64,000 nt of DNA from JBBSHE01 sp038253325 (GCA_038253325.1 JBBSHE010000009.1:1-64000); one strand, 5' to 3'; counted from the stretch's first letter, positions 49,349 through 58,325 are shown. Program-made: numbers and translations. The notes: generated from the letters alone by a model not told the origin.

Positions 49349-50266
49349 GTGACACCTGTCGTCGACATCGACGAGAAACTACCTCCGGACGACATCGCGC
49401 GCGTGCTGGCCCTCGCCGCGCGCAGCGATGCCTACGACCAGGCACCACCGTTGAACGAGCAGATGCTGCTCGATCTCGGTCGGTCGTCGTCGGCCCTGAC
49501 GTACGCCGTGGCTCGCAACAGGCGGTTACTGGTCGGCGTCGGAATCGTCGAACCTATCGACGACGGCTGGTCGGCAGCGCTGATGGTGGATCCGGCCGAA
49601 CGTGGACGCGGGGTCGGCGCCGGGATCCTCGCTGCCCTCCTCGAGATCGTTGATGGCAGCCTGGTCAAGGCGTGGGCCCACGGTGACCTTCCAGCTGCCC
49701 AGCGGCTGGCCGAGCAGACCGGCTTCGCACGCGTGCGCGAGCTGTTGGTGATGCGCAGGGATCTCGGCCCGGACGCGCTCAGCCTGCCGGAGCCACGGTG
49801 GGCCGACGGTGTCTCGGTCCGCCCGTTCACCGTCGGCCGCGACGAGGATGCCTGGCTCGCGCTCAACGCAGCCGCATTTGCCGACCACCCGGAGCAGGCC
49901 TGGTTGACGAGGTCCGACCTGGACGAACGGATGCGGGGTCCCTGGTTCGACCCGGACGGATTCTTCCTAGCTGAGCGCGCCGGTCGGCTGGTCGGCTTCC
50001 ACTGGACCAAGGCACACGGGCCCGACGAGACCGGTGAACCAGATCGGGTCGGAGAGATCTACGTCCTCGGTGTCGACCCGTCCGCGCAGCGCCTCGGACT
50101 CGGGAAGGCACTGGCTCTGCACGGGATCCGATACCTGCTCGACCGCGGACTTCCTGCGGTGATGTTGTACGTCGAGGCATCCAACCCGACGGCGGTCGGG
50201 CTCTACGACCGACTCGGGTTCCGCCACGCGGCGACCGACGCGCTGTACGAGCGGCCGTCGCGATGA
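49349..50266 (+). CDS. mshD: Mycothiol synthase (acetyltransferase)
   Basis: A 305-aa protein of two GNAT domains that acetylates Cys-GlcN-Ins in the last step of mycothiol synthesis. The active C-terminal domain has VGEIYVLGVDPSAQRLGLGKALALHGIRYL and LYVEASNPTAVGLYDRLGFRHA, and the N-terminal half has LMVDPAERGRGVGAGILAALLE. Length agrees with MshD. GTG start 49349. The stop overlaps the next gene (ATGA). Confidence 0.93.
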   Translation: MTPVVDIDEKLPPDDIARVLALAARSDAYDQAPPLNEQMLLDLGRSSSALTYAVARNRRLLVGVGIVEPIDDGWSAALMVDPAERGRGVGAGILAALLEIVDGSLVKAWAHGDLPAAQRLAEQTGFARVRELLVMRRDLGPDALSLPEPRWADGVSVRPFTVGRDEDAWLALNAAAFADHPEQAWLTRSDLDERMRGPWFDPDGFFLAERAGRLVGFHWTKAHGPDETGEPDRVGEIYVLGVDPSAQRLGLGKALALHGIRYLLDRGLPAVMLYVEASNPTAVGLYDRLGFRHAATDALYERPSR

Positions 50267-50745
50267 CCGGGCCCGACCGTGCCCTCAGCCGCACCGCTCG
50301 AACACTCGCGGGCACATTCCGGCGGATGTTCGGGCGTCGTCCGGCGCCGCGGGCTCCGTTGATCGAGTACGCCCCGAGTCCCGACGGGCACCCGGATCCT
50401 GGCGAGATCGTCTGGACCTGGGTGACGTTCGAGGACGACCCGGGGCGCGGCAAGGACCGGCCCGTGCTGATCATCGGCCGGAAGGACCAAGGGCTGCTCG
50501 CCCTGATGCTCACGAGCAAGGACCACGATCTCGACGCGGCCGACGAGGCGAAATGGGGTCGCCACTGGATGGACCTCGGGACGGGTGACTGGGACCACAA
50601 CCACCGACCCAGCGAGGTGCGACTCGACCGGCTGCTGGTCGTCGACCCCGAGACGGTTAGGCGCGAGGGCGCCACCCTCGATCGACCTCGCTTCGACTCC
50701 GTGATCGCCGCTGGCCGCTCGTACTGGGGGCAGACCAACACCTGA
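50263..50745 (+). CDS. PemK/MazF-like endoribonuclease-fold protein
   Basis: A 160-aa protein with a basic N-terminus and a PemK/MazF-type barrel: GEIVWTWVTFEDDPGRGKDRPVLIIGRKDQGLLALMLTSKDHD and DRLLVVDPETVRREGATLDRPRFDSVI. The R-P-x-L-I segment and spacing resemble MazF-type toxins, but no antitoxin gene is next to it; mshD overlaps its start. It may be a domesticated relative without a toxin role. Confidence 0.72.
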   Translation: MTGPDRALSRTARTLAGTFRRMFGRRPAPRAPLIEYAPSPDGHPDPGEIVWTWVTFEDDPGRGKDRPVLIIGRKDQGLLALMLTSKDHDLDAADEAKWGRHWMDLGTGDWDHNHRPSEVRLDRLLVVDPETVRREGATLDRPRFDSVIAAGRSYWGQTNT

Positions 50746-50797
50746 CGTCTCGGCCGGCGGCTACCTGTTGTTCACGTTTCAGTGCCACCATGGCGGG

Positions 50798-53032
50798 GTG
50801 ACTTCTGAACCGGTGTCTGCCGATCCGGCGTCGTTCTCGCTCGGCACTGGCACGTGGTTGAACGGTGCCACGAGCATCGTCGGCAGACCGGATGTCACCT
50901 CGATGCCCGACCACGACGCGTACGACATCGAGCCGCCGTACCAGACCGACGAGCCGGAACTCGTCGAAGACCGCTTCCTCGATCGAGAGCTGAGCTGGCT
51001 CAACTTCAACCGTCGCGTACTGGACCTGGCAGAGGACGCCCAGCTTCCGCTCCTCGAGCGGGCCCGGTTCCACGCGATCGTCGCGAGCAACCTCGACGAG
51101 TTCTTCATGGTGCGGGTGGCCGGGCTGAAGCGGAGGCTCGCCGCAGGCGTCGCGGTCCGGTCAGCAAGCGGCTTGCTGCCGCGAGAGCTGCTGGAGGCGA
51201 TCTGGCGTCAGAGCCGCGAGCTGATGCTCGAGCATGCGGACGACGTGCAGCAACGGCTGTTGCCCGAGCTCGTCGAGGAAGGCATCCGAGTACTGCGCTG
51301 GGACGTCCTGGAGGCGGCCGAGCGAGACGCGCTCGGGGCGTTGTTCACGGACCGCATCTTTCCCGTTCTGACGCCGCTCGCGGTCGACCCCGCGCACCCG
51401 TTCCCGTACATCTCGGGGCTCTCGCTGAACCTCGCGGTCACGGTACGAGACCCGGAAACCAACAAGGAGCACTTCGCCCGGGTCAAGGTTCCGCCGAGCC
51501 TTCCCCGGTTCCTGATCGTCGGCGCCCAGCGGTTCGTCCCGTTGGAAGATGTGATCGCCGAGCATCTCGACCTGCTGTTTCCCGGCATGGTCGTCAGCGA
51601 GCATCACATCTTTCGGGTCACCCGCAACGAGGATCTGGATGTCGAGGAAGACGACGCCGAGAACCTCCTACAGGCCCTCGAACGCGAGCTCCAGCGGCGT
51701 CGGTTCGGCCCTCCGGTACGGCTGGAGGTCGAGGATTCGATTGATCCGCACGTGCTCGAGCTCCTCGTCACCGAGCTCCGGGTCAGCGAGCAAGAGGTTT
51801 TCCGGCTGCCGGGGCTGCTCGACCTCACCGGCCTCCACAACATCGCCGACCTCGACCGGCCAGATCTCCAGTTTCCGCCGCACGTTCCCCAGACCCATGT
51901 CCACCTCGCCGAGGTCGAGAGCGCGAGTCCCGTCGACACGTTCAGCGCACTGCGGCGCCGTGACGTGCTGTTGCACCACCCGTACGACTCGTTCGCGACC
52001 AGCGTGCAACGTTTCATCGAGCAGGCCGCCGCCGACCGGAGCGTGCTCGCGATCAAGCAGACGCTGTACCGGACGTCGGGCGACTCACCGATCATCGATG
52101 CGCTCGTCGATGCGGCCGAGTCCGGCAAGCAGGTGCTGGTGCTCGTGGAGATCAAGGCTCGGTTCGACGAACAGGCCAACATCCGCTGGGCCCGCAAGCT
52201 GGAGCAGGCCGGTTGCCATGTGGTGTACGGCATGGTCGGGCTGAAGACCCACTGCAAGCTCGCCCTCGTCGTTCGCGACGAACCAACCGGGATCAACCGG
52301 TACGCCCACATCGGTACGGGCAACTACAACCCAAAGACAGCTCGGGGGTACGAGGACTTCGGCCTGCTGACAGCCAACCCGACGATCACGTCCGACATCA
52401 GCAACCTCTTCAACAACCTGTCAGGATTCGGCCGCAACCGCGACTACCAGGCGCTCATCGTCGCGCCGGACGCGCTCCGGACCGGCTTGCTCGACCGGAT
52501 TCAGGCAGAGATCGACGCCGCGAACGCCGGCCAGCCCGCCCGGATCCGGCTCAAGGTGAACGCGATCGTCGACGAACGCATCATCGACGCCCTCTACATC
52601 TCGTCCCGAGCCGGCGTCCATGTCGACCTGCTCGTGCGTGGGACGTGCGCACTGAGGCCCGGGGTAGCCGGCCTCTCGGACCACATCCGGGTGCGCAGCA
52701 TCCTGGGTCGCTTTCTCGAGCACAGCCGGGTGTTCTGGTTCGAGAACAGTGGCTCCCCGACCGCGTGGATCGGGTCGTCGGACCTCATGCACCGCAACCT
52801 CGACCGTCGCGTCGAGGCCTTGGTGCAGATCCCGCAGGCCGCCCACGTTGCCGAGCTCGGCAACCTGCTCGACCTCGGCTTCGACGAGCGGACGGCATCG
52901 TGGTGGCTCGGCCCTGACGGCACCTGGAAACGCCACCACCTCGACCCGGACGGCCGTCCGCTCGAGGATCTGCAGACGACGCTGATTGCCCGCCATCGCC
53001 GCCGCCGTGAGGATGCGGCGGCGCGTCGCTGA
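50798..53032 (+). CDS. ppk: Polyphosphate kinase 1
   Basis: A 744-aa cytoplasmic or membrane-associated enzyme that builds polyphosphate from ATP. The N-terminal domain begins DRFLDRELSWLNFNRRVLDLAED and NLDEFFMVRVAGLKRR; the catalytic phospholipase-D-like half has the autophosphorylated His in MVGLKTHCKLALVVR and later YAHIGTGNYNPKTARGYEDFG, plus the second His region SSDLMHRNLDRRVEALV. The start is uncertain: GTG 50798 is chosen, ATG 50903 is an alternative. Downstream mutT1 follows the M. tuberculosis order. Confidence 0.94.
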   Translation: MTSEPVSADPASFSLGTGTWLNGATSIVGRPDVTSMPDHDAYDIEPPYQTDEPELVEDRFLDRELSWLNFNRRVLDLAEDAQLPLLERARFHAIVASNLDEFFMVRVAGLKRRLAAGVAVRSASGLLPRELLEAIWRQSRELMLEHADDVQQRLLPELVEEGIRVLRWDVLEAAERDALGALFTDRIFPVLTPLAVDPAHPFPYISGLSLNLAVTVRDPETNKEHFARVKVPPSLPRFLIVGAQRFVPLEDVIAEHLDLLFPGMVVSEHHIFRVTRNEDLDVEEDDAENLLQALERELQRRRFGPPVRLEVEDSIDPHVLELLVTELRVSEQEVFRLPGLLDLTGLHNIADLDRPDLQFPPHVPQTHVHLAEVESASPVDTFSALRRRDVLLHHPYDSFATSVQRFIEQAAADRSVLAIKQTLYRTSGDSPIIDALVDAAESGKQVLVLVEIKARFDEQANIRWARKLEQAGCHVVYGMVGLKTHCKLALVVRDEPTGINRYAHIGTGNYNPKTARGYEDFGLLTANPTITSDISNLFNNLSGFGRNRDYQALIVAPDALRTGLLDRIQAEIDAANAGQPARIRLKVNAIVDERIIDALYISSRAGVHVDLLVRGTCALRPGVAGLSDHIRVRSILGRFLEHSRVFWFENSGSPTAWIGSSDLMHRNLDRRVEALVQIPQAAHVAELGNLLDLGFDERTASWWLGPDGTWKRHHLDPDGRPLEDLQTTLIARHRRRREDAAARR

Positions 53033-53113
53033 CCTTCGACCTCCTCGTCACGTCAGGGGAGCCGGAGCCCGTACGCTTCGACGTCGGATCGCTCCATCTG
53101 CGGATTGCATCCG

Positions 53114-53245
53114 TCAGCAGGCCGCGAACGTCCAGGCCAGCATCTCGCTCACCGGTCGGCTCTGCCTGCCGCCCCCGCTGCACCCGATCAGCGCAGCGAG
53201 CAGCAGGCTCGAAGCGGCGACTGCCTGAGTCTTGAGCATCCGCAT
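53114..53245 (-). CDS. Candidate 43-aa lipoprotein microprotein
   Basis: A 43-codon ORF opposite to its neighbours, with GGGGAG before the ATG at 53245. It encodes a full lipoprotein signal (MLKTQAVAASSLLLAALIGC, lipobox LIGC) and only about 22 mature residues (CSGGGRQSRPVSEMLAWTFAAC) ending in Cys. Either a very short lipoprotein or the N-terminus of a disrupted gene. It lies between ppk and mutT1 and could disturb neither frame. Confidence 0.45.
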   Translation of the reverse strand: MRMLKTQAVAASSLLLAALIGCSGGGRQSRPVSEMLAWTFAAC

Positions 53246-53342
53246 CGGATCGGCTCCCCGTCCGGTTCGGCCCGATGGTAGTACCCGGCACGAGCGAGCG
53301 GCGCCGCGACATCGCTCACGCCCCCGTGTGAGACTGTCGCTC

Positions 53343-54239
53343 GTGAGCACCGCGCCCCAGGTCCGCGCCGCTGGCTGCGTGGTCTGGCGACCGGGCCCGG
53401 ACGGTCCAGAGGTGCTTCTCATCCATCGTCCGCGACCGACGGATCCTCCGGAGCCCGACTGGTCCATGCCGAAGGGAAAGCTCGATCCCGGTGAACACTC
53501 CGCCGCGGCTGCAGTCCGAGAGACTCACGAGGAAACCGGATTCCACGTTCGTCTCGGCGTACCACTCGGGCGGCAGCGGTACACGTTGACGAACGGTGAT
53601 CTGAAGGCTGTCGACTACTGGTTGGCCCGGGTCATCGGTGACGACGATCTCTCGCGCTTCGTTGCGAACAAGGAGGTCGACGGCATCCGTTGGCTGCCCG
53701 TACAGAAGGCGTTGCCAGAGCTCACCCACGACGACGACCGCGACCTGCTCCGTCCATTGAGCAACACTCCCCTCGACACGTCACCGTTGGTGGTTGTGCG
53801 TCACGCGCAAGCCCAGAGCCGGTCGCGTTGGCGCGGCCCGGACGCCAAGCGCCCCCTCACCACGTCTGGTGAGCGCCAGGCAGAGCAGCTTGTTCCCATC
53901 CTCGCCGGGTACGGCGTCGACCGCGTCATCAGCAGTAACGCGGTCCGGTGCGTGGCCACGGTGTCGCCTTACGCCGACCGGACTGATGGGGCGTTGCGGC
54001 TCGACTCTCGGTTGTCCCAGGACGACGCCACCCGGAAGGGGGTCTCGAAGGTCATCACGAAGCTGCTGCGGTCGCCGCGACCGGTCGCCGTCTGTTCTCA
54101 TCGGCCCGTGCTGCCGTGGATCTTCGAAGCACTGGCGATCGAGGGTCTCCGTATACCACCGGCCGGCCTGGTCGTCGTACACCGCGCCGACGGTCATGTC
54201 GAGGCCGTCGAAGACCTGTCCGGGAGAACCGATCGATGA
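53343..54239 (+). CDS. mutT1: MutT1-type NUDIX hydrolase with histidine phosphatase domain
   Basis: A 298-aa two-domain protein. The N-terminal NUDIX box is GKLDPGEHSAAAAVRETHEETG (G-x5-E-x7-REUxEExGU), and the C-terminal phosphoglycerate-mutase-like histidine phosphatase has LVVVRHAQAQSRSRW with the RHA catalytic motif and AVCSHRPVLPWIF. This is the MutT1 architecture, which sanitises 8-oxo-(d)GTP and also hydrolyses diadenosine polyphosphates. It follows ppk as in M. tuberculosis. GTG start 53343; the stop overlaps the pstS-like gene. Confidence 0.93.
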   Translation: MSTAPQVRAAGCVVWRPGPDGPEVLLIHRPRPTDPPEPDWSMPKGKLDPGEHSAAAAVRETHEETGFHVRLGVPLGRQRYTLTNGDLKAVDYWLARVIGDDDLSRFVANKEVDGIRWLPVQKALPELTHDDDRDLLRPLSNTPLDTSPLVVVRHAQAQSRSRWRGPDAKRPLTTSGERQAEQLVPILAGYGVDRVISSNAVRCVATVSPYADRTDGALRLDSRLSQDDATRKGVSKVITKLLRSPRPVAVCSHRPVLPWIFEALAIEGLRIPPAGLVVVHRADGHVEAVEDLSGRTDR

Positions 54240-55171
54240 GGTGGACCGGCCGCCTCGTGGTGGCGGCGTCTGCGTCGTTGCTGCTGTCCGCGTGTGCCGA
54301 TTACACGAAGCCGACCGAAAATGTGGGCGGCACGATCGACGTCCGGGGATCGTCGGACCTACAGCCACTGACGACGAAGGCCGGCCAGCAGTTCATCGCG
54401 GCGGGCAACACCACGACCATCCACATGCAGCAGTCGAGCGTCGACGCTTCGGCCCGGCGGTTCTGCCACGGCAAGCTCGACGTCGTCGATGTGTACGGCG
54501 ATCTCGGCGTCGGCGCGGCAGCCGAGTGCAAGTCCAACCACATCAGGTACGTACAGGTTCCGCTGGCCAACGACGCGGTCACGGTCATCGCCAACCGAGG
54601 ACTGGGGATCACCTGTCTCACCACCGGCCAGCTCCGGAAGATGTGGGCCTCCTCCTCCGACGGGTCGGTGACGAGCTGGCGGCAGATCGACCGCCGGGCG
54701 CCCGCGATCCGGGTGGACCTGTTCGGACCGGGTCCGAGGTCTGGTCTGTTCGCGTTCTTCACCGAGCAGGTCGTGGGCATGGCCGGACGCAGCCGGCACG
54801 ACTACACCACCAACGACGACGACGCTGCGACCGTGGCCGGTGTCGAGTCCGCAGCGGGCGGCGGCGGATACGTCGGGTACCACTACTACGCCGAGCGATC
54901 GAGCCACCTGACCGCGGTCGCCGTCGACTCCGGCAACGGCTGCGTTGCTCCCTCTGCCTCGTCGGTCGCCGCCGGGACGTACGACAACTTGTCGCGGCCG
55001 CTGACGGTTTACGTAAGCGTCCCGGCATGGCGGAGGAGCGACGCACTGCGTACGTTTCTCACGTACTACATCGACCACGCGCAGAGCCTCGCCGAGGACG
55101 TGGGCTACATCCCGCTCTCAGACCCTCAGCTGTCGGCCGCCCGAAAGACACTCGCGAAGCTTGGGCCCTGA
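54236..55171 (+). CDS. PstS-like phosphate-binding lipoprotein
   Basis: A 311-aa substrate-binding protein with a lipoprotein signal (VVAASASLLLSAC, acylated Cys about residue 20) and a PstS-like fold: IDVRGSSDLQPLTTKAGQQF, VDVYGDLGVGAAAEC, YVQVPLANDAVTVIANRGLG, CLTTGQLRKMW and the FAFFTEQV loop. The usual phosphate-contacting segment GAGATFP is altered (RGSSDLQ), so the ligand may differ or affinity may be lower. No pstCAB genes follow. It overlaps mutT1 (ATGA). Confidence 0.82.
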   Translation: MRWTGRLVVAASASLLLSACADYTKPTENVGGTIDVRGSSDLQPLTTKAGQQFIAAGNTTTIHMQQSSVDASARRFCHGKLDVVDVYGDLGVGAAAECKSNHIRYVQVPLANDAVTVIANRGLGITCLTTGQLRKMWASSSDGSVTSWRQIDRRAPAIRVDLFGPGPRSGLFAFFTEQVVGMAGRSRHDYTTNDDDAATVAGVESAAGGGGYVGYHYYAERSSHLTAVAVDSGNGCVAPSASSVAAGTYDNLSRPLTVYVSVPAWRRSDALRTFLTYYIDHAQSLAEDVGYIPLSDPQLSAARKTLAKLGP

Positions 55172-55239
55172 TCGTCGCTTTCGGCTGGGACTTCGCCGGG
55201 CACTACGTCACGTTCCTCCAGCCACAGGTGTCGGCGGCG

Positions 55240-56235
55240 TCAGGGCAGGAAGGTGTGGATCACGGCGTAGACCACGGCAGCCGCCGATCCAGCCATGGGA
55301 AACGTCAGGATCCAGGCACCGACGATCGACTTGGCGACTCCCCACCGCACGGCTGACAGCCGCTTGGTGGCGCCGGCTCCCATCACCGCCGAGGTGATCA
55401 CGTGGGTCGTGGAGATGGGGGCCTGGAAGACGTACGCGGTCGTGTAGAGCACCGAGGAGGCGGTGATCTCGGCGGAGAACCCGCGTGGCGGGTCAAGGTG
55501 GATGATCCGGCGGCCGAGGGTACGCATCAGGCGCCACCCGCCGGAGTATGTGCCGAGCGAGATCGCGGTCGCCGCCGACGCGATCACCCACCACGGCAGA
55601 CTGCCACCGGCCGTCTCGTACCCGCCCGTCACGAGCGCGAGAAAGATGACACCCATTGTCTTCTGCGCATCCTGGAGCCCGTGGCCGAGTGCCAGCGCCG
55701 CCGCCGACAACGTCTGCGCCAGCCGGAAGCCGCGGTTCACCCGTCCCGGGCTCTTGCGCCGGAAGACCCACATGAACGTGAGCATCACGAGGAATGCGAG
55801 TGCGAAGCCCACCATCGGTGACAGCACCATCGGCAGGAGCACCTTCTTGTAGATCGCCGCCCACGCGACCGTACTTCCGGACGCCAGCGCCGCACCAACC
55901 AGCCCGCCGATCAACGCGTGCGAGGAGGAGGAAGGCAGACCGAAGTACCAGGTCGTCACGTTCCAGGCGATTGCACCGACAAGTGCGGCGATCACGACCA
56001 CGAGGCCGTGGTTGCCTTTCGGCGGGCTGATCACCGAGCTGACGGTGTTGGCGACCTCCTGACCGAGCAACGCGCCGGTGAAGTTCATCACCGCGGCCAG
56101 CACGAGAGCGACCCGGGGCGTCAGCGCCCGGGTGGAGACCGATGTGGCGATGGCATTGGCCGCGTCATGGAACCCGTTGGTGTAGTCGAACACCAGGGCA
56201 ATGACGATGACCGCGAGGACGAGCCCCAGTCCCAC
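55240..56235 (-). CDS. pit: Pit-family inorganic phosphate transporter
   Basis: A 331-aa membrane protein with about ten helices in two inverted repeats. Signature segments: VFDYTNGFHDAANAIATSVSTRAL (N-terminal PiT motif) and SSSSHALIGGLVGAALASG; in the second half LGHGLQDAQKTMGVIFLAL and FQAPISTTHVITSAVMGAG. It takes up metal phosphate with protons or sodium at low affinity. Preceded by the DUF47 gene, with two bases between, the typical pair. Confidence 0.94.
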   Translation of the reverse strand: MGLGLVLAVIVIALVFDYTNGFHDAANAIATSVSTRALTPRVALVLAAVMNFTGALLGQEVANTVSSVISPPKGNHGLVVVIAALVGAIAWNVTTWYFGLPSSSSHALIGGLVGAALASGSTVAWAAIYKKVLLPMVLSPMVGFALAFLVMLTFMWVFRRKSPGRVNRGFRLAQTLSAAALALGHGLQDAQKTMGVIFLALVTGGYETAGGSLPWWVIASAATAISLGTYSGGWRLMRTLGRRIIHLDPPRGFSAEITASSVLYTTAYVFQAPISTTHVITSAVMGAGATKRLSAVRWGVAKSIVGAWILTFPMAGSAAAVVYAVIHTFLP

Positions 56236-56237
56236 CG

Positions 56238-56855
56238 TCAGGACTCCTTGACGGCGATCTGCTCGACAATGTTCGCGACGGTCTCGAACGCGTCGATCGC
56301 GCGTTCCAAGGAGTCCACGACGTCCTTGAGCTTGAGCACCGTCAGCGCGTCGTACGCGCCGCTGAAGAGCTTCACGACGATGCGACGGTAGCTGCGGTCG
56401 CCCTCGTTCTCGATCCGGTTGATCTCGATCCAGTACTCCTCGAGGTTCTTCATGGTCCGCAGCTTCGGCATCGCGGCCGCGGTGAGCTCCGCAGCCCGTT
56501 GGAGCACCTCGACCTGCTCGGCGACGCCGTCGGGTAGCTCGGTCACCTCGTACAAGACGACTGCCTCGACCGCCTCGTCCATGAAGTCCATGACGTCGTC
56601 GAGTCCGGCGGCGAGGCGATAGATGTCCTCTCGGTCGAACGGGGTGACGAACGTGCGGTTGACCCGCCTGACGATCTCGTGGGTGGCCTCGTCACCGAGG
56701 TGTTCTGCCTCCTTCATCTGCTTGGCGATCGCCGACCGGTCGGCGTCGTCGGCCAGCAGCTGGGCCAGCAGATCGGCGCCGGTGCGGAGGTTTTCGGCGG
56801 ACTTCGCAAACAGGTCGTAGAACGTGCCGTCTGCCGGTCGGAATCTCAACGGCAC
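56238..56855 (-). CDS. DUF47/PhoU-like protein, Pit partner
   Basis: A 205-aa helical protein of the DUF47 family: RFRPADGTFYDLFAKSAENLRTGADLLAQLL, EHLGDEATHEIVRRVNRTFVTPFDREDIYRLAAGLDDVMDFMDEAVEAVVLY. Homologues regulate Pit transport and are PhoU-like. GTG at 56855 with AGGAG 6 bases upstream. Translationally adjacent to pit. Confidence 0.93.
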   Translation of the reverse strand: MPLRFRPADGTFYDLFAKSAENLRTGADLLAQLLADDADRSAIAKQMKEAEHLGDEATHEIVRRVNRTFVTPFDREDIYRLAAGLDDVMDFMDEAVEAVVLYEVTELPDGVAEQVEVLQRAAELTAAAMPKLRTMKNLEEYWIEINRIENEGDRSYRRIVVKLFSGAYDALTVLKLKDVVDSLERAIDAFETVANIVEQIAVKES

Positions 56856-56976
56856 GGCAAACTCCTGTCGAACGCCTTTGAACCGGTCACATGCTACGGC
56901 CCGTACGGCCGTTGCGCGCAAGTCACGCGGGAATCTACCCAACGGTGCGGTCGAGACCGCGTGCCGGTGTCCGCGA

Positions 56977-57258
56977 CTACTGGTCGACCCCCAGGATCTC
57001 GTCGACCTCGTCTTGGGGCAGTGGGCCTTCGGCGTCGGAGGTAGCGATCATCAGGTTTGTCATCATCTCGATCTCGTCGAGGGCTGCGGCATCGTGAACC
57101 TGTACGTCGAACTTGTCGTCGGTTTCGGGCTTTCGGGCGCGCTCGGCCGCCGGACTCGCGACACGGTCGTACCAATCCGCCCCGCGCTGTTGAAATGGTC
57201 CTGGCCCCACGTGTTCGACCCTATCGACTCGGCCGACGGTCTGGCCCGGATTCGCCAT
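56977..57258 (-). CDS. Small acidic hypothetical protein
   Basis: A 93-aa protein with a basic N-terminus and an acidic C-terminal half: ALDEIEMMTNLMIATSDAEGPLPQDEVDEILGVD. This ending is a pattern I have seen in small conserved actinobacterial proteins of unknown function. ATG at 57258 is used; the frame continues to an ATG at 57297. It lies between the phosphate genes and the tRNA. Confidence 0.6.
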   Translation of the reverse strand: MANPGQTVGRVDRVEHVGPGPFQQRGADWYDRVASPAAERARKPETDDKFDVQVHDAAALDEIEMMTNLMIATSDAEGPLPQDEVDEILGVDQ

Positions 57259-57365
57259 TCGTCGGGCATGTCCGGTTTGGACATGTTGAGTCGACAACCG
57301 CCCGTCCCTCCGTCAGACGGATCGAGCTGTTCGCCTGGCTCTCCGGTCCGCCCGGGACACCCGTC

Positions 57366-57429
57366 ATACTGGGCAACCGGGATACTGGGCAACCGGGATA
57401 CTGGTCAGCCGGGATACTGGTCAGCCGGG
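57366..57429. repeat. Four 16-bp tandem repeats upstream of tRNA-Lys
   Basis: Units 57366-57381, 57382-57397 (both ATACTGGGCAACCGGG) and 57398-57413, 57414-57429 (both ATACTGGTCAGCCGGG) follow without gaps, with a broken fifth unit after. The array ends about 10 bp before the tRNA gene, in the zone expected for its promoter. Confidence 0.85.
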
Positions 57430-57438
57430 ATATCCGCC

Positions 57439-57511
57439 GGGCCTCTAGCTCAATTGGCAGAGCAACGGACTTTTAATCCGTGGGTTGTGGGTTCGAGTCC
57501 CACGGGGCCCA
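57439..57511 (+). tRNA. tRNA-Lys (anticodon UUU)
   Basis: A 73-nt cloverleaf: acceptor stem GGGCCTC paired with GGGGCCC (one G-U), D-stem GCTC/GAGC, anticodon stem ACGGA/TCCGT around loop CTTTTAA with anticodon TTT, and T-stem GTGGG/CCCAC around TTCGAGT. The discriminator base is A. The next bases are CCC, so the CCA end is added after transcription. Reads AAA/AAG Lys codons. tRNA genes are common integration targets and a decayed element follows this one. Confidence 0.95.
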
Positions 57512-58071
57512 CCCTGAGCAGGCATTATGGCTGCTGATCTGATCGTCGGTGTCTGGTTTCCCCATAATACCCACACTTTACTGTGACTTGTCAGCCCGAT
57601 GCGCTCTCTCTTACAGACGCCAGGCGTGCTGACGTGTCAGTTTCTAGCCAGGGGCGGTAGCAGGGGAGGCAGCAGACCTGCGACGGGCGTCCCGCGGCAC
57701 CCCAGAGCCGCCATCCAGAGGTTCTGAGGTCGAGCGAACGCCCGCTTCTGCCGCGACGAGGGCGGTGACGGACCCGCGTCTTTGCGCCGCGCGCGACTCG
57801 GCGCTAGGCCGCTGGATTGGCCCGCAAACGCGCGAATCCGCCCATGGTCGGGCGCCTATCTCCCACGTGCCTCATGAAGTGTCGGGGTCAGCTCGTGGGG
57901 TCTCCCGATACCAGTCGCTGTCCGTTGACAGTCGGCGAACCTATCCTCGGTCGTGCTTGGTCAGCAGTGACCGATGAGTACTGTTCGCACGCCCCGTCGG
58001 AAGCACGGGTAGCCGATCAGCGGCTCGACGTAAGGAGTGACCATTGGTGCACGAAGCGCCAAACCGCGACT
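57512..58071. other. Intergenic region without recognisable gene
   Basis: About 560 bp after tRNA-Lys. It includes the distantly spaced inverted pair CATTATGG / CCATAAT (near 57522 and 57562), which may end tRNA transcription. Remaining open frames show no gene-like translation. It may be junk of the integrated element. Confidence 0.5.
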
Positions 58072-58200
58072 GGGAAGGTGCTGTGGCACTTCACCATGTC
58101 CATCGACGGATTCGTGGCCGGGCCGGACCACGAGATGGACTGGATGACCGGATTCTCGGTCCGACCCGGATTGCTCGAGGAGCCTGTGGAGCAGTTCCCT
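58072..58200 (+). pseudogene. Truncated dihydrofolate-reductase-like (RibD C-terminal) fragment
   Basis: The translation GKVLWHFTMSIDGFVAGPDHE plus MDWMTGFSVRPGLLEE matches the N-terminus of dihydrofolate-reductase-family proteins. After about 40 residues the similarity ends and no G-R-x-T-Y-type continuation follows, so only a 5' fragment is present, without a clear start codon. It is a remnant, probably left by a recombination event. Confidence 0.6.
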
Positions 58201-58325
58201 CGGACCCGCGAAGTCCTCGATGCCCGCGGGTCAGACCGCCCGCCGTATCGAGACGACACTTGCAACAGTCACTGTCCAGATGACCAAGCGGGACCGGCAG
58301 GGCCGCCAGCTCGACTCGACCGACT

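Noticed and set aside
50740..50800. PHO box in front of ppk (TTGTTCACGTTTC)
   Set aside because: Only one GTTCAC-like unit is clear; the second is too divergent to claim the direct-repeat pattern.
56856..56930. PHO box before the DUF47-pit pair (GTTCAAAGGC, GTTCGAC)
   Set aside because: Spacing between the GTTC starts is 10 bp, not 11, and only four bases match.
56824..57537. 237-codon plus-strand frame over the DUF47 start and tRNA
   Set aside because: It runs through the tRNA gene and the 16-bp tandem repeats; not a real coding sequence.
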